From a virus, in the IMG/VR virus record IMGVR_UViG_3300027714_000045, positions 1-39,468 of that record: a stretch of DNA of 39,468 bases; one strand, written 5' to 3'. Position 1 is the stretch's first letter. The number at the start of each line of letters is the position of its first letter. Under the pieces are notes generated by a model. It was not told the DNA's origin. It ran no database searches and was given only the letters and a program-made list of their open reading frames with translations. A program made the translations under genes and the position numbers. Positions 10,401 to 19,400 of the stretch are shown in pieces.

Positions 10401-13400
10401 CTAGTAAGAACGCTTTCAAAGACCCTACAGTTGAGTCAATGGAAGGTTTAAAGAAGAAGTTACAAGCTATTAACAAACGTAATGGTAGTACTACTGTACC
10501 GGAAAAGTTAGATGATACAGCTAAACAGAGACGTTTAGATGCAATCACAAAACGTATGCAGAAGATTGGTCGTTCCAAGGTACATAAACAAGTACTAAGT
10601 AATGGTACGTTTAATGACTTGGTGGATGTGCTTAGAGCATCTGATACTTTAGCTGTGGCTAACAAAGCACACAAAGAACGTGTAGCAAAACAGAAAGCGG
10701 AGAAGCCTGAGACGAAAGCAGCCCCAGAGCAATCAGCAGAAGCTAAGGCTACAGCAAAAGAAGTTGAAGCTGACATAGCTGCACGTACTAAGAAAGTAAA
10801 AGAGTTAGAGACGGTTGTATCAAACTCAGAAGCTAAGATACAAAGTATCCACGATGCAGTGACTGACCCTAACGAAAAAGGTAACCCTGTATCAAATGAC
10901 CCTACGGCCATGCACCCTGAGAAAGTGTTAAATGACATAGATGTACTTATGACAAAGATATCTGGTAGAGTACACAAGGATGCAGCAATTGAACCAGACC
11001 AATACAAGAAGAGTTTATTTGAGCAATTGGATAGACAACTTGATGCGTATGGTGATATTGAAATACGGGCCGCAGTAACAAAAGCTTGGAAAAAGCGTGC
11101 AACTGCTTTGATAAATGAACACGCTGTCGCACGAACTAAGTTCCTAGAGAAGAAGGCAACCCACCAAAAACTGGTTAAGGTACTTGAATTAGAGAAAGCT
11201 AAGTTAGAAGAGGTTAAAGCCAAAGCTGACGAACCTACTCCAAAAGTGGAAGAAGAGTTACCAACCACAGCGTTAACCGAAGAAATGGTTGATACATTAG
11301 AACATGCACCTGAGACTATGACACCTGATGAAAAAGCCACAGCTGAGAAGTTATTAGCTGATGCTCAAAAGAAGGTTGTTGAGGATAAGCAACATAAAGT
11401 AACAGCTGGTTTGGCTAATTTTGAGGAAAGTGGCGAGAAGCGACGATTCATGTTAGCTATACAACCAACTGGTGCACTTGATTATGTTGGTCGCATGTTA
11501 GGTTCCATGACACGTGGTGTTGGTGAGTTATTCTTAGATAGCAAACTAACGAGTGCCATGTTCTTCGGTGCTAAAGTAACTGAGACTGGTAGAGGTTTTG
11601 GAGGTAACGCTAAACGCGCACCATCCTCAGCAATCATCACTGATGCAACATTCAAGAATAGTGCTAGTAAAATAGTTCCACAATACCGTAAGATTATTGA
11701 TGCTTATGCACAAAGCAAAGGCAAAGGTGCTTGGGGTAGAATGAAAGCTAGAGAACGTTCTGGTGAAACTAGTGAGGTGGTTCAACAGTTTAACGAAGAC
11801 TTGTTCTTAGTACAATCGTACAGACGTCAAGGAAAGCCAATACCCAAACACATCGACAAGTCCGTAACAGACTTTGCTGACCAATGGGATTACTACATGG
11901 ATGCTAACCACAACATGCTAGTGGATGCTGGTGCAGCTGGATTCAGAAAAGACCGTAAGGTTAAACACTATATCCCGCACATCTGGCAACAAGGTAAGTT
12001 TAGAGCCGCAGTAACCACGCATGGTAAAGCTAAGGTAATTAGTGCACTAGCGAGAGGTTACAGAAGTTTAGAAACTGACGCGAGTCCACTATCCAATGAC
12101 AAAGCCAGAGAACAAGCTGAGAAGTTGTTCGATGATGTTATGAGTGACGACTTTGCCAATATTGACCAGTTCGAACCTACTATGGATTCACGTGCTAAAC
12201 AGCGTAGAGACATAGATACAACTGCTGACTATGAGGGTCTTAAAGTAATGGACTTACTTGAGACAGATGTGATAGGTATGGGTATTAAGTATAGTAACCG
12301 CGTAGCTGGTTGGGTTGGTTTAGCCAAAGGAACTGATGGACTGTTATCGACCAAAGCAGATATCAATATATTCAGAAGTAACATGATTGAAGAAGCTACC
12401 GAAAAGGGTGTTGACCCTAAGAAGCTCTTAACCATGTTCGATGATACGATTGACCAACTGTTTGGAAGACCTACTGCAAACATGTACCAACGTGATAAGC
12501 AAGGTAACTTAACAAAAGGACTCGACCCAATACTACGTAACATGAAAGACTTAGCTGTATTAACAAGAATGGGTGGTTTAGGTTCTACTCAGTTGATAGA
12601 GACAGGCCAAGTAATTACACGTAGTGTTATGAACATGTTCAGTGATGAAAAAGTAGCCTCGAAGCTACTGGCAATGGGCCGTGGAGACAAGACGGACAGC
12701 CGCCTTATAGAAGAAATTCAATCAATTTCCAACATAACGGACGACCTTGAGTTCTTAGATAGGCAGACAGTTCACTTAGACCAAGCAACCTTACATGAAA
12801 TGAGTAAAGTACGTCAAATGTCGTTACAGATAGCTAACAAAGCTACAGGTGGTGACATAAAGGCAGAAGCATCTCGCGGATTAGGTAAAGTAACGGGCTA
12901 TAATGCAATACGTCGTGCACAATCAAGAGTAACACAAGGAAGCTTCATACTAGATATAGCCAACCACTTTACCAAAGGTACAGGTGTAATGGGTAATCTA
13001 CGTATGGCTGACGTCGGGCTGACAGATACATTAGGTAAGAACGCTGCCTTAGAGAAAGCTTTCAAAACACACGCACAGTTTGATAACAACGGTGTGTTAG
13101 AAAGACTCAACATAGGTGACTGGGATAAAGGATTACGCGAAGAGTTGCAGTACGCAATGATACGTGATGAAGCACAACAGATACAACGTACACACGTTGG
13201 AGAGTTGCCGCCATTTATGAATAAACCCATGATGGCTCTCATATTTCAATTCCGTTCTATGCCACTCGTTGCACAAAGTAAATCAATGGGTAGGGCTATG
13301 GCCTTCGGTGATGCCGAGGCTGTAACAGGTGTACTGTTAAATGCAGCACTAGCAGGTCTGGTTCGTTATGGTAAGTTCATAGCATTAGGTGGGGCAATCG

Positions 13401-14188
13401 GAGCAGTGGCAGGTGAGTTAGTGTTAGATGTACCCGACTCGCAACAAACACAAGTACCTAAGTATATCAACGCATTTGGTATATTTGCTGACATGTATGA
13501 CCTAGTTTTAGGTCAGGACGGTCTAAAGAACGCTGATGGTGTGGGGTCTGCTATTGAGAAAGTAGCCGGAGAAATCCCAGTATTAGGTTTGATGAATGAT
13601 TACCTAGAAGTAGGTAAGGCAGGTAGTCAAGGTGACGTACAAGGTATGGCTGAATCAGCCGGAAACCTATTACCATTAAGTAACACTGCAATAGGAGAAG
13701 TAATGGCAGAGATGCTATCCAAGATGCTTGAGATGTTTACATATCATGGCCAACAGGCTGTTGATAAAGTAGAGGCACAAGAGGGACCGTTAGATGCTAC
13801 TGAGAAACGTATTGTTGAAGTCGAAGGTTTAGTAGACGGAGAATACGAAGATGATAAAGGTGTTATTACCTCTGGCGTTGGTCAGACAGGTGAGAACATT
13901 GGCAAACCGTTTAAGGAAACTGTAGCCAAATACGTCAAACGAACCAAAGGTGTCTTTGAAGGGTTTGATGATTTCTCAGAAGAGTTACAAGCAGAACTAG
14001 TTCAACTAACTTACCGTGGTGATGTAAAGTCATCATACAAGTGGGTAAAGCACTTTAATAAAGGTGATTATCAATTAGCAGCAACCGAACTACTAGACAA
14101 CAAAGATTACCTTAAGCGTAAAGCAGATGGTGACGATGGTGTAACTAAACGTTTAGAGGAAGCCAGTGAGGTGATAGCTAAACAATAA
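7436..14188 (+). CDS. Giant ejection protein (T7 gp16-like) with N-terminal SNase-like domain
   Basis: At 2250 residues this is far longer than T7 gp16 (1318). Residues 1-100 look like a staphylococcal-nuclease fold. They contain D9-G-D11-T, R22-L-x-x-V-N27-T-E-E30, G43-A-E45-A and D67-x-F-G-R71, followed by a VNG...VQMTAGYS segment. Spacing agrees with nuclease residues Arg35, Asp40, Glu43 and Arg87, except that Asp40 is replaced by Asn27. Residues about 330-450 carry hydrophobic helices. Residues 720-1300 are Lys/Glu-rich coiled coil and hold an internal duplication (726-775 and 818-858). The last 900 residues resemble the helical gp16 tail, including the FQFRSMPLVAQSKSMGRAMA segment, and include a Gly/Ala-rich hydrophobic stretch near 1975. 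I find no lytic transglycosylase signature. By T7 analogy it spans the inner membrane and pulls DNA in. AGGAAGAG precedes ATG. Confidence 0.8.
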   Translation: MSIVTRSKDGDTLDTAGGQAVRLENVNTEESVHPDRSKNTAEGAEASKLSAAVVAGGDVTADMNSKDHFGRAVGTAKRTVNGVDIDMGFVQMTAGYSQYETRFGEQKDPALHNDYKEFFSDLSPYQYGELRQPLEEDEFRAIELAQVNLTKVTEQYNDGEATQEEFDAALFELHKDQSKVARFQHQKANWGQKIDPATMGTTDKESILFALQFSPEMAEQYNKATRNGHLSIMSRPEQEKTFWEGFNATYEQMAGLASLSQSDELTSARMNKEDYDIPVEEFTRGVEDPKFHTKILAEVDEYGEAAGLMIRDQIIEDIANNKVTDNMPLYAQVGYGALAMVADPFTYATGLGTGTLLKTAGKHFGMFQVANQIQGRLWTGSKYFTNSAKVASWAGAGMLEESIYALPQLGADHTFTVRDYGLTVAMGSAFGVGLGSVGAGVMKGVGKYRNHQGVLEARREEIRELDENINNPDAIKHTPQERIDADAAMAEVMGEKPTSSTKGGVSVKEAGIDTGPKRTKYTPWESINSISTKGFQKAARKVRDLFPKDSPMAILLNQQIGFNNNKANVKRSPELMEMSESINSEILHLASAYPDGNIPAARLQEIRDVMFTQKEWTEVDVFDQVLQGKTSNQTELLGQHIDEIHSHYEDGTIPEAMTEAEFITEFSDVINRDFSISAEDAFELTAGRSREVSLIHDMLDMNKLARESGDAEFTALVQKLNALAKEKLTEFDLASERLNELGLTDPTTRVKVDQPYKTTLRKRTGPEVLAEVRKDPELVKLMEKIGGLDKVTPESLAKLRENTDDGKLIDRLEAITSEELAEFELDNPNITIQVTKPFKKSMRKLSGPEIVAKLQEEGVVQYSDKKNSKGGRITTPEWKKRFSELRKEDHTLSPEVRQVGDLQSREVGSTQNMHDAAIDPDATPVHFSIDDAEKRMVMLRRKPDPTKEEIFEAKMLVEQIARSKQERITKLDKDAEEGPILTRKLKTNSSKNAFKDPTVESMEGLKKKLQAINKRNGSTTVPEKLDDTAKQRRLDAITKRMQKIGRSKVHKQVLSNGTFNDLVDVLRASDTLAVANKAHKERVAKQKAEKPETKAAPEQSAEAKATAKEVEADIAARTKKVKELETVVSNSEAKIQSIHDAVTDPNEKGNPVSNDPTAMHPEKVLNDIDVLMTKISGRVHKDAAIEPDQYKKSLFEQLDRQLDAYGDIEIRAAVTKAWKKRATALINEHAVARTKFLEKKATHQKLVKVLELEKAKLEEVKAKADEPTPKVEEELPTTALTEEMVDTLEHAPETMTPDEKATAEKLLADAQKKVVEDKQHKVTAGLANFEESGEKRRFMLAIQPTGALDYVGRMLGSMTRGVGELFLDSKLTSAMFFGAKVTETGRGFGGNAKRAPSSAIITDATFKNSASKIVPQYRKIIDAYAQSKGKGAWGRMKARERSGETSEVVQQFNEDLFLVQSYRRQGKPIPKHIDKSVTDFADQWDYYMDANHNMLVDAGAAGFRKDRKVKHYIPHIWQQGKFRAAVTTHGKAKVISALARGYRSLETDASPLSNDKAREQAEKLFDDVMSDDFANIDQFEPTMDSRAKQRRDIDTTADYEGLKVMDLLETDVIGMGIKYSNRVAGWVGLAKGTDGLLSTKADINIFRSNMIEEATEKGVDPKKLLTMFDDTIDQLFGRPTANMYQRDKQGNLTKGLDPILRNMKDLAVLTRMGGLGSTQLIETGQVITRSVMNMFSDEKVASKLLAMGRGDKTDSRLIEEIQSISNITDDLEFLDRQTVHLDQATLHEMSKVRQMSLQIANKATGGDIKAEASRGLGKVTGYNAIRRAQSRVTQGSFILDIANHFTKGTGVMGNLRMADVGLTDTLGKNAALEKAFKTHAQFDNNGVLERLNIGDWDKGLREELQYAMIRDEAQQIQRTHVGELPPFMNKPMMALIFQFRSMPLVAQSKSMGRAMAFGDAEAVTGVLLNAALAGLVRYGKFIALGGAIGAVAGELVLDVPDSQQTQVPKYINAFGIFADMYDLVLGQDGLKNADGVGSAIEKVAGEIPVLGLMNDYLEVGKAGSQGDVQGMAESAGNLLPLSNTAIGEVMAEMLSKMLEMFTYHGQQAVDKVEAQEGPLDATEKRIVEVEGLVDGEYEDDKGVITSGVGQTGENIGKPFKETVAKYVKRTKGVFEGFDDFSEELQAELVQLTYRGDVKSSYKWVKHFNKGDYQLAATELLDNKDYLKRKADGDDGVTKRLEEASEVIAKQ
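9611..10009 (+). repeat. Internal protein-level duplication in the giant ejection protein
   Basis: Codons 726-775 (9611-9760) and 818-858 (9887-10009) encode two diverged copies of one unit. Each runs EKLTEFDL or EELAEFEL, then T-R/I-V-K/T-VDQPYKTTLRK or VTKPFKKSMRK, then R-T/L-S-GPEVLAEV or GPEIVAKL. The shared core is L-x-E-F-x-L ... P-Y/F-K-x-x-x-R-K ... G-P-E-V/I. The DNA is diverged, so this is an old duplication. Function is unknown. Confidence 0.65.
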
Positions 14189-14199
14189 CAATAACAAAT

Positions 14200-14222
14200 A
14201 GCCCCTTCGTGGGGCTTATTTA
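14200..14222 (+). terminator. Intrinsic terminator before the tail fibre gene
   Basis: AGCCCC (200-205 in the 14,000s) pairs with GGGGCT (211-216) around loop TTCGT, followed by TATTTAA. It sits between the stop of the giant ejection protein and the tail fibre start, with the fibre's ribosome site (GAGG) directly after. The U-run is interrupted, so termination is likely partial. Confidence 0.7.
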
Positions 14223-14233
14223 ATGAGGTAAAA

Positions 14234-17200
14234 ATGGCTAACGCTTCCAGAACGTACATAGGTGACGGAGTACAAACGATATTTCCAGTAAGCTTTACGT
14301 TAGGCTACATAGACAAGAGTTACGTATTCGTTCACTTGGAATCCAACCCGTATAACTTCCAAGAGAATTATACGTGGGTTAACGACACACAGATAGAACT
14401 AGTCAACCCATTAGCAAATGCCGCTAGATTAGTGATTACACGTAGAATACCAAGAAACAGTTTAGTAAACGATTACGTAAATGGTGCGGTCCTTCGTGGT
14501 AAACACTTAGATGATTCTAATTTACAACATTTAATGTTAGAAGAAGAAGACGCAGACGCACTTGTATTACTAGATTATCGAATGGGTGTAGTCGAAGCCG
14601 CAAATGGTGGAGGTAATGGAGTAATCGGTGGTGGTGGTATCAACGTCGATGACATAAATGATTTACTAGATGCTGAACAAGTCGGGATGGTATCTGTATC
14701 AATGTATTACGCACCTACATCGTATCAGTATGAAGCAGCGTTATATTTAGTTGACCCTACACAAAGGCATGGTGGTGGAACTTTCATCTGGCGTGCTGAT
14801 ATAGAAAAGAAGTGGCATGATGGTGGATTGTTCATAGACCCAGAAGTACCGTTCAACGGTGCATGGAGTGGTCTTGAAGATTTCCTAAATGGTGTTGGTG
14901 CATCTGGTATACAGTATGCAAAAGGTGTATGGGTAAGACAGTTTGTAGGAAACCCTAACACAACAATGTGGGGCGCGGTAGGTAACAATGTTGCAGATGA
15001 ACATTTTGCTATCCAAACTGCTTTGAATACACTAAGAACATTGAACGATTCAGCAACAATAGGTGAAGGTAACTCAGGTGCGGTAAACAGATTACAACTT
15101 ATAGGTAATAATCGGTTAAAGAAATACATTCATATCCCAATCAATATATCATTGTACGGTGATAAGAATACAATATCTTACCCACAACGAGATTCAAGTT
15201 ATGCCAATGAATACAACTGGCAGAACACACCTGTTATATATGCAGACAGAGATATAGAACTGGCCAGTGATGGTAGTGTTGTCGAGATGGGTGAACAAGT
15301 ATTACTTGAACACATCGTAGTTGATGGTTACGACCTAGACCACGGCACTTGGTATCCAGCTGTGCGAGGCGTTTCTGATTTAGGCGGTGTAGCATCGTCA
15401 ACAGCAGAACTACGTGTAATCGACCCTGACGATACAAGACAGGACGGTGGACTATTCATCGAAAGTGATGGTATCTTAGGTATGGAACTTGGTGATGCTA
15501 GTTATGTCGGTTGGCAGTTAATCGTAAGAGGCGGTAATCGCACAGGTGTTGGTATTAGTACTGACCCAGCAATAACACCAGCTACACCTTATAAATGGGT
15601 AGTAGTCGGGACGTTAGCATCAGGGTTCGCTATATCATCAACTGGTTGGGTTACATGTGTCAATCCTACAACAGCTGAGACTAAGTACGTAACTATTTAC
15701 GTGTACGACGCTGATGGTACAGAGAAGCATAAAGATTTCTCGTTGTCTGTAAGTGATGTAATTATAATCCCACAATATCCAGACATGAGTACATGTACGG
15801 TTGGTAATGCTTACTACGAGAAAGTGGAAGTTAAGAACAAGGGTATACAAAATCTCTACTATTGGTTCCTAGATGGACCAGAGGGATTAGTAATGGATAA
15901 GTTAACCGGAATCATTTCTGGTACACCTGCACTCGGTTCACATGGTGATTACAAAGCTAGAGTAGCTGTAACGTATCAAGACCATACAGACTTTGCAAAA
16001 TGTGAGTTAGTCAATGAACTACCTTACTCAATGTCATGTACTAATACAGGTTATCCAAAGATATTTAGTAATACTTTATTGGAGACAGTTTTAAACGTAC
16101 CATACGAAGCTTACATAAGAGTCGTTGGTGGTGTTGGACCGTATACATGGGAGATTAACCTCGAAGGTGAAGTGGTAGACCGTTACCCGAATACACAGGC
16201 TGGTTACCCAACTGCTACACAAATGGCTTTAGGTATGTCAATTGCAGTAGCTCCGAATGGAGTCGATTGTATTGTATCAGGTACGCCCACAACAACCGGA
16301 GGATTTCATTTCCATATAAAGGGAACAGATGCCACAGGTTATACCGTTGGTTCCTTCATCTTATTCTCAGGTGGTAAAGCTGAGAAGGTATTAGAGTTAA
16401 ACATAGGTAAAGCTAACTATTGGCCAGTCGCAGTAAAAGGTCATCCGTACAATTATCAATTGTCTACAGACACAATTGGGTCAGCTATGACTTGGAGTTG
16501 TGGGAACTTACCAACTGGGTTAGTTCTTAATGACGTTACCGGCTTAGTAACAGGTACGCCTGTAGGTGCAAACCAAGCTCATGGTGTTAGTATGAGTTGG
16601 GGAGCTACAATTGACGGTTGTAATATACGACACTTTAAGAGTGGTGCTGGTGTACTGATGTATGGAGCAACTAACGTAAATAGAATATCTAACACATTCT
16701 TAAACCAGTGTGACCAAGGTCTTCAATGCACGAAAGTCTTCGATGGTAGATTCGAATCGTTATACATATACTCATGCCGAGAAGGTATAGTATTGAAGAG
16801 TGGCTCAAGTGCCAACACGTTCTCAAACAGTAGAGTCGAGTACATCTACGAAGCGGGGATGGTAGCAGAGTATTCTAACGAGAATATCTTATATGGTATG
16901 TATTTCGATACATGCGGTCATGAGGCATTAACGTTAAAGGATTGTTCTGATTGGACCATGACAAGTAACTTAGCTTATCGTTCAGCGAGACGCGCACCTT
17001 GGCGGGAGTCTTATATCCTACCAGTAGTTGCAGCAGAACACTCGAACCATGTTAAACTTATTGATTGCTACAACATAGCATTCACAGGTAACAACTTTAC
17101 AAGAGGAAGTGATACATCATCATCTAAGCACGTATTCAGATATAAGAACAACGGGGCGAACTTCGTTCATCCTAAAGTATCTATGTATATTGAAAACTGT

Positions 17201-18730
17201 ACAGGTGTAACCATATCAGGTAACTCATTAGCAGGTTGTACTCACGAATCTCTTGAGATTATAAATAGTGATGTAGATATTGGTGTTAACACCTATCAAG
17301 ATGTGAACATGTTTCAAACTGCCGTTACAGACGGTGATTTAGCATTTAAGAACTTGATAACTAACGCTAGTAAAGATGTATTCTACAGTGACACTACATT
17401 AGATACGTTCAATGATGAACGTTACCCACTAGCGGCAATATGTGTAGCAGGTACTGCGGTAACTGATACTAGTCCGTTTGCAACAGCTATGGCCTCGTTT
17501 GGAACACCAGCGTTTGTTGGTGGTATATTTGATACAGCGATAGAACTCGATGGGGTAGGTGATTTCCTACAAGTTCAAGTAGCCAACAATACAGACCAAG
17601 CAGCACCGACTTATTGGGGCAATGGCGCGTTTTCAATAGAGCTATGGGTAAGACCAAAGACATTGAAACAGTCAACTATAATTGATTTCGGTAGTACAAG
17701 TGAGATTAATACCGTAGCACTGACAATGGGACCGTTAGGTCATTTACGTGTTGCTAACAATAGAAGTACTGCGGGTGAGTCAATTGACTATGAGACTAGA
17801 GCGCCTCTACGGTTAAATACTTGGGTCCACATACGACTTTCACGATACCCAAATAAGATAGCACAGCTATTCATAGATGGAGTTTTGGAAACAACTTACA
17901 AGATGGACAAGTCTATCATTGCTGGTTGGTACAGACCCTTAATCGGGCGCGGTGGTTTCACCAGTGCAGTCGATTATTTCCATGGTGATGTAGAAGAACT
18001 TAGAGTTTATAAAGGTGAGGCTTACGCCAGAAGTGAAGATTACAAGTTGCAGGATAGAAAACGTACAGACGTCCAGTTAGTCGATGGAACTGCGCTATAC
18101 TTCTTACCCACAGCTACTCAAATCAATTCACCGATTGCTGACGGTTCATACTCTGTCAAAGTTGATGTTACGCCTACTACCTTACTCCCAACCATCATCG
18201 AGATGCGGGATTCTGGTGACGTAGATGCAGAACAAAAGCTAGGAGTTAATGGCCAATTATCACGTAATACAAACCCGTCAAACAGGTACTTCAATATAAC
18301 TAAGGCTATGGAAGTTACGCCACCTGCGGCATATCAAGTAAACCGCTTTGACGTAGCACTGGCTAAGAGTGGTGATTATAAGCTTTATAACCAGTTGAGA
18401 GGTAAACGATTAGCTATATCAGTATGGCTTAAATCTGCCAATAGTAACGTGTTACGTTCTACCTTGAGTATTTACTCAGGTTCATCTGACAACAACTATG
18501 CCTCAGAAGGAGGTTCAACAGGTACTATAACCTTAACACCATTATGGCAGAAGCTATATCTACCATTTGACTTTCCGAAGTTAGATTTGGTTGACACGGA
18601 CAGGGATGATTGTTCAGCAGCATGGAGATTAGAGTTTGATGACACCGGAATTGATTATGACTTCGATGTTGGTGGAGTAATGTTACACACAGTAGCACCA
18701 CTATTTGCATCAACACCATATCAGGACTAA
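14234..18730 (+). CDS. Tail fibre/spike with T7 gp17-like N-terminus, Ig-like insert and LamG-like domain
   Basis: This is the 1498-residue receptor-binding protein. Residues 1-120 match the T7 tail-fibre anchoring domain (Y-x-GDGVQTIFPVSF near the start, then VNPLANAARLVITRRIP and a DDSNLQHLMLEEEDAD run), so it hangs on the nozzle. Residues about 210-440 and 783-1010 look like a right-handed beta-helix of the pectate-lyase type, as in depolymerase spikes. Between them sit four Ig-like domains (about 435-505, 508-595, 610-715 and 728-783), three ending in the GTP signature (SGTPALG, SGTPTTTG, TGTPVGA). Residues about 1065-1268 resemble a LamG/concanavalin-like lectin domain (FSIELWVRP, WVHIRLSRY, RPLIGRGG). 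The last 200 residues are a beta-rich module of carbohydrate-binding appearance. GAGG precedes ATG by 5 bases. Enzyme activity is not certain. Confidence 0.85.
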   Translation: MANASRTYIGDGVQTIFPVSFTLGYIDKSYVFVHLESNPYNFQENYTWVNDTQIELVNPLANAARLVITRRIPRNSLVNDYVNGAVLRGKHLDDSNLQHLMLEEEDADALVLLDYRMGVVEAANGGGNGVIGGGGINVDDINDLLDAEQVGMVSVSMYYAPTSYQYEAALYLVDPTQRHGGGTFIWRADIEKKWHDGGLFIDPEVPFNGAWSGLEDFLNGVGASGIQYAKGVWVRQFVGNPNTTMWGAVGNNVADEHFAIQTALNTLRTLNDSATIGEGNSGAVNRLQLIGNNRLKKYIHIPINISLYGDKNTISYPQRDSSYANEYNWQNTPVIYADRDIELASDGSVVEMGEQVLLEHIVVDGYDLDHGTWYPAVRGVSDLGGVASSTAELRVIDPDDTRQDGGLFIESDGILGMELGDASYVGWQLIVRGGNRTGVGISTDPAITPATPYKWVVVGTLASGFAISSTGWVTCVNPTTAETKYVTIYVYDADGTEKHKDFSLSVSDVIIIPQYPDMSTCTVGNAYYEKVEVKNKGIQNLYYWFLDGPEGLVMDKLTGIISGTPALGSHGDYKARVAVTYQDHTDFAKCELVNELPYSMSCTNTGYPKIFSNTLLETVLNVPYEAYIRVVGGVGPYTWEINLEGEVVDRYPNTQAGYPTATQMALGMSIAVAPNGVDCIVSGTPTTTGGFHFHIKGTDATGYTVGSFILFSGGKAEKVLELNIGKANYWPVAVKGHPYNYQLSTDTIGSAMTWSCGNLPTGLVLNDVTGLVTGTPVGANQAHGVSMSWGATIDGCNIRHFKSGAGVLMYGATNVNRISNTFLNQCDQGLQCTKVFDGRFESLYIYSCREGIVLKSGSSANTFSNSRVEYIYEAGMVAEYSNENILYGMYFDTCGHEALTLKDCSDWTMTSNLAYRSARRAPWRESYILPVVAAEHSNHVKLIDCYNIAFTGNNFTRGSDTSSSKHVFRYKNNGANFVHPKVSMYIENCTGVTISGNSLAGCTHESLEIINSDVDIGVNTYQDVNMFQTAVTDGDLAFKNLITNASKDVFYSDTTLDTFNDERYPLAAICVAGTAVTDTSPFATAMASFGTPAFVGGIFDTAIELDGVGDFLQVQVANNTDQAAPTYWGNGAFSIELWVRPKTLKQSTIIDFGSTSEINTVALTMGPLGHLRVANNRSTAGESIDYETRAPLRLNTWVHIRLSRYPNKIAQLFIDGVLETTYKMDKSIIAGWYRPLIGRGGFTSAVDYFHGDVEELRVYKGEAYARSEDYKLQDRKRTDVQLVDGTALYFLPTATQINSPIADGSYSVKVDVTPTTLLPTIIEMRDSGDVDAEQKLGVNGQLSRNTNPSNRYFNITKAMEVTPPAAYQVNRFDVALAKSGDYKLYNQLRGKRLAISVWLKSANSNVLRSTLSIYSGSSDNNYASEGGSTGTITLTPLWQKLYLPFDFPKLDLVDTDRDDCSAAWRLEFDDTGIDYDFDVGGVMLHTVAPLFASTPYQD

Positions 18731-18744
18731 GTAGTAATAAACTA

Positions 18745-18769
18745 GTAGGCATTCAGTACGAGTGCCTAC
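18745..18769 (+). other. 10-bp junction hairpin after the tail fibre gene
   Basis: GTAGGCATTC (18745-18754) pairs fully with GAGTGCCTAC (18760-18769), with one G-U pair and the loop AGTAC. There is no U-tract after it. It shares its AGGCA...TGCCT core with the hairpin at 23621-23651, so it is probably a processing or mRNA-end structure rather than a plain terminator. Confidence 0.6.
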
Positions 18770-18798
18770 AATGATTATTATTCGACGAAGTAAACTAA

Positions 18799-18820
18799 TA
18801 CCACAACATAGTGGTACAAT
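18799..18820 (+). promoter_or_regulatory. Small hairpin with TACAAT upstream of the lysis-candidate gene
   Basis: TACCAC (18799-18804) pairs with GTGGTA (18811-18816) around AACATA and is followed by TACAAT at 18815-18820, then a ribosome site (AAGGAATCGCT-ATG). TACAAT could be a -10 element, but no -35 hexamer lies 17 bases upstream, so a promoter is not established. TAATAC at the left foot is also found upstream of the holin candidate at 34728. Confidence 0.3.
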
Positions 18821-18831
18821 AAGGAATCGCT

Positions 18832-19098
18832 ATGGAGTGGTTAAAAGAAGGTATCGTATTGAGCCTAATAGCATTAGTAAGTGCTTGGCACTGGTACGAC
18901 AAGACTGCGCGGGACACACGATTCATCAAATTAGAGAACCGTATGACGAAAGCAGAAACATTAACAAGTAAGCAGCAAACACAGCTAGAAGTAATGAACA
19001 CTGAGTTAAAAGCATTCAGCACATTAACTGATGTTCGTCTTGGATTCATACAATCTGGCATAGATAAAGTAATTGCTAGTTTGGAGAAGAATAGATGA
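18832..19098 (+). CDS. Small membrane-anchored coiled-coil protein, lysis candidate
   Basis: The 88-residue protein begins with a hydrophobic span (residues 5-20, EGIVLSLIALVSAWHW), followed by a charged, heptad-like coiled coil (about 30-85). It lies between tail fibre and small terminase, exactly where T7 has the holin gene 17.5, and many podoviruses put holin or spanin genes there. The single N-terminal span plus long periplasmic helix fits an inner-membrane spanin (Rz-like) better than a holin, which normally needs a more hydrophobic body. A second, better holin candidate lies at 34776. The stop overlaps the next start (ATGA). Confidence 0.5.
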   Translation: MEWLKEGIVLSLIALVSAWHWYDKTARDTRFIKLENRMTKAETLTSKQQTQLEVMNTELKAFSTLTDVRLGFIQSGIDKVIASLEKNR

Positions 19099-19400
19099 AA
19101 GCAAATGAGAAACGTTTAGCAGCGTTACATAATCATGTAACCGAAGTATTAATAGAACAAGTTCTTCATACAGAAGAAGAAACCACTTTCGACGGAGAGG
19201 GCGAAACGGTAATGACGGGGGTATTTGTGAAAACAGCTACCCCTGCGTTATTAGCTACAGCAGCACGATTCCTCAAAGACAATGACATAACATGTGATAT
19301 CGAACAAGATGAAAACATGGGTGGTCTACGCGAAGCACTAGGACGGAAGCAGAAGAAGTCACGATTGGCTGATGCTGCAAATGAGGCGAAATCACACTAA
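19095..19400 (+). CDS. Small terminase subunit (TerS, T7 gp18-like)
   Basis: The 101-residue protein is close to T7 gp18 (89) and sits just upstream of the large-terminase cluster. The signature is ATPALLATAARFLKDNDI at residues about 50-67, a helix-turn pattern widely seen in podoviral small terminases, where a T/S-P-A-x-L-x-x-A-R-x-F/L-L-K-D-N motif recurs. A GL-x-EALGRK segment and a basic tail that could bind DNA follow. TerS selects the phage DNA and stimulates the TerL motor. It overlaps the gene before (ATGA) and the gene after (TAATG). Unusually, two beta-rich genes separate it from TerL. Confidence 0.72.
   Translation: MKANEKRLAALHNHVTEVLIEQVLHTEEETTFDGEGETVMTGVFVKTATPALLATAARFLKDNDITCDIEQDENMGGLREALGRKQKKSRLADAANEAKSH

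Noticed and set aside
9376-11340. 654-codon open frame on the - strand
   Set aside because: It is the antisense of the Lys/Glu-rich coiled-coil part of the ejection protein, gives a Ser/Phe/Leu-rich nonsense protein, and has no neighbours on that strand.
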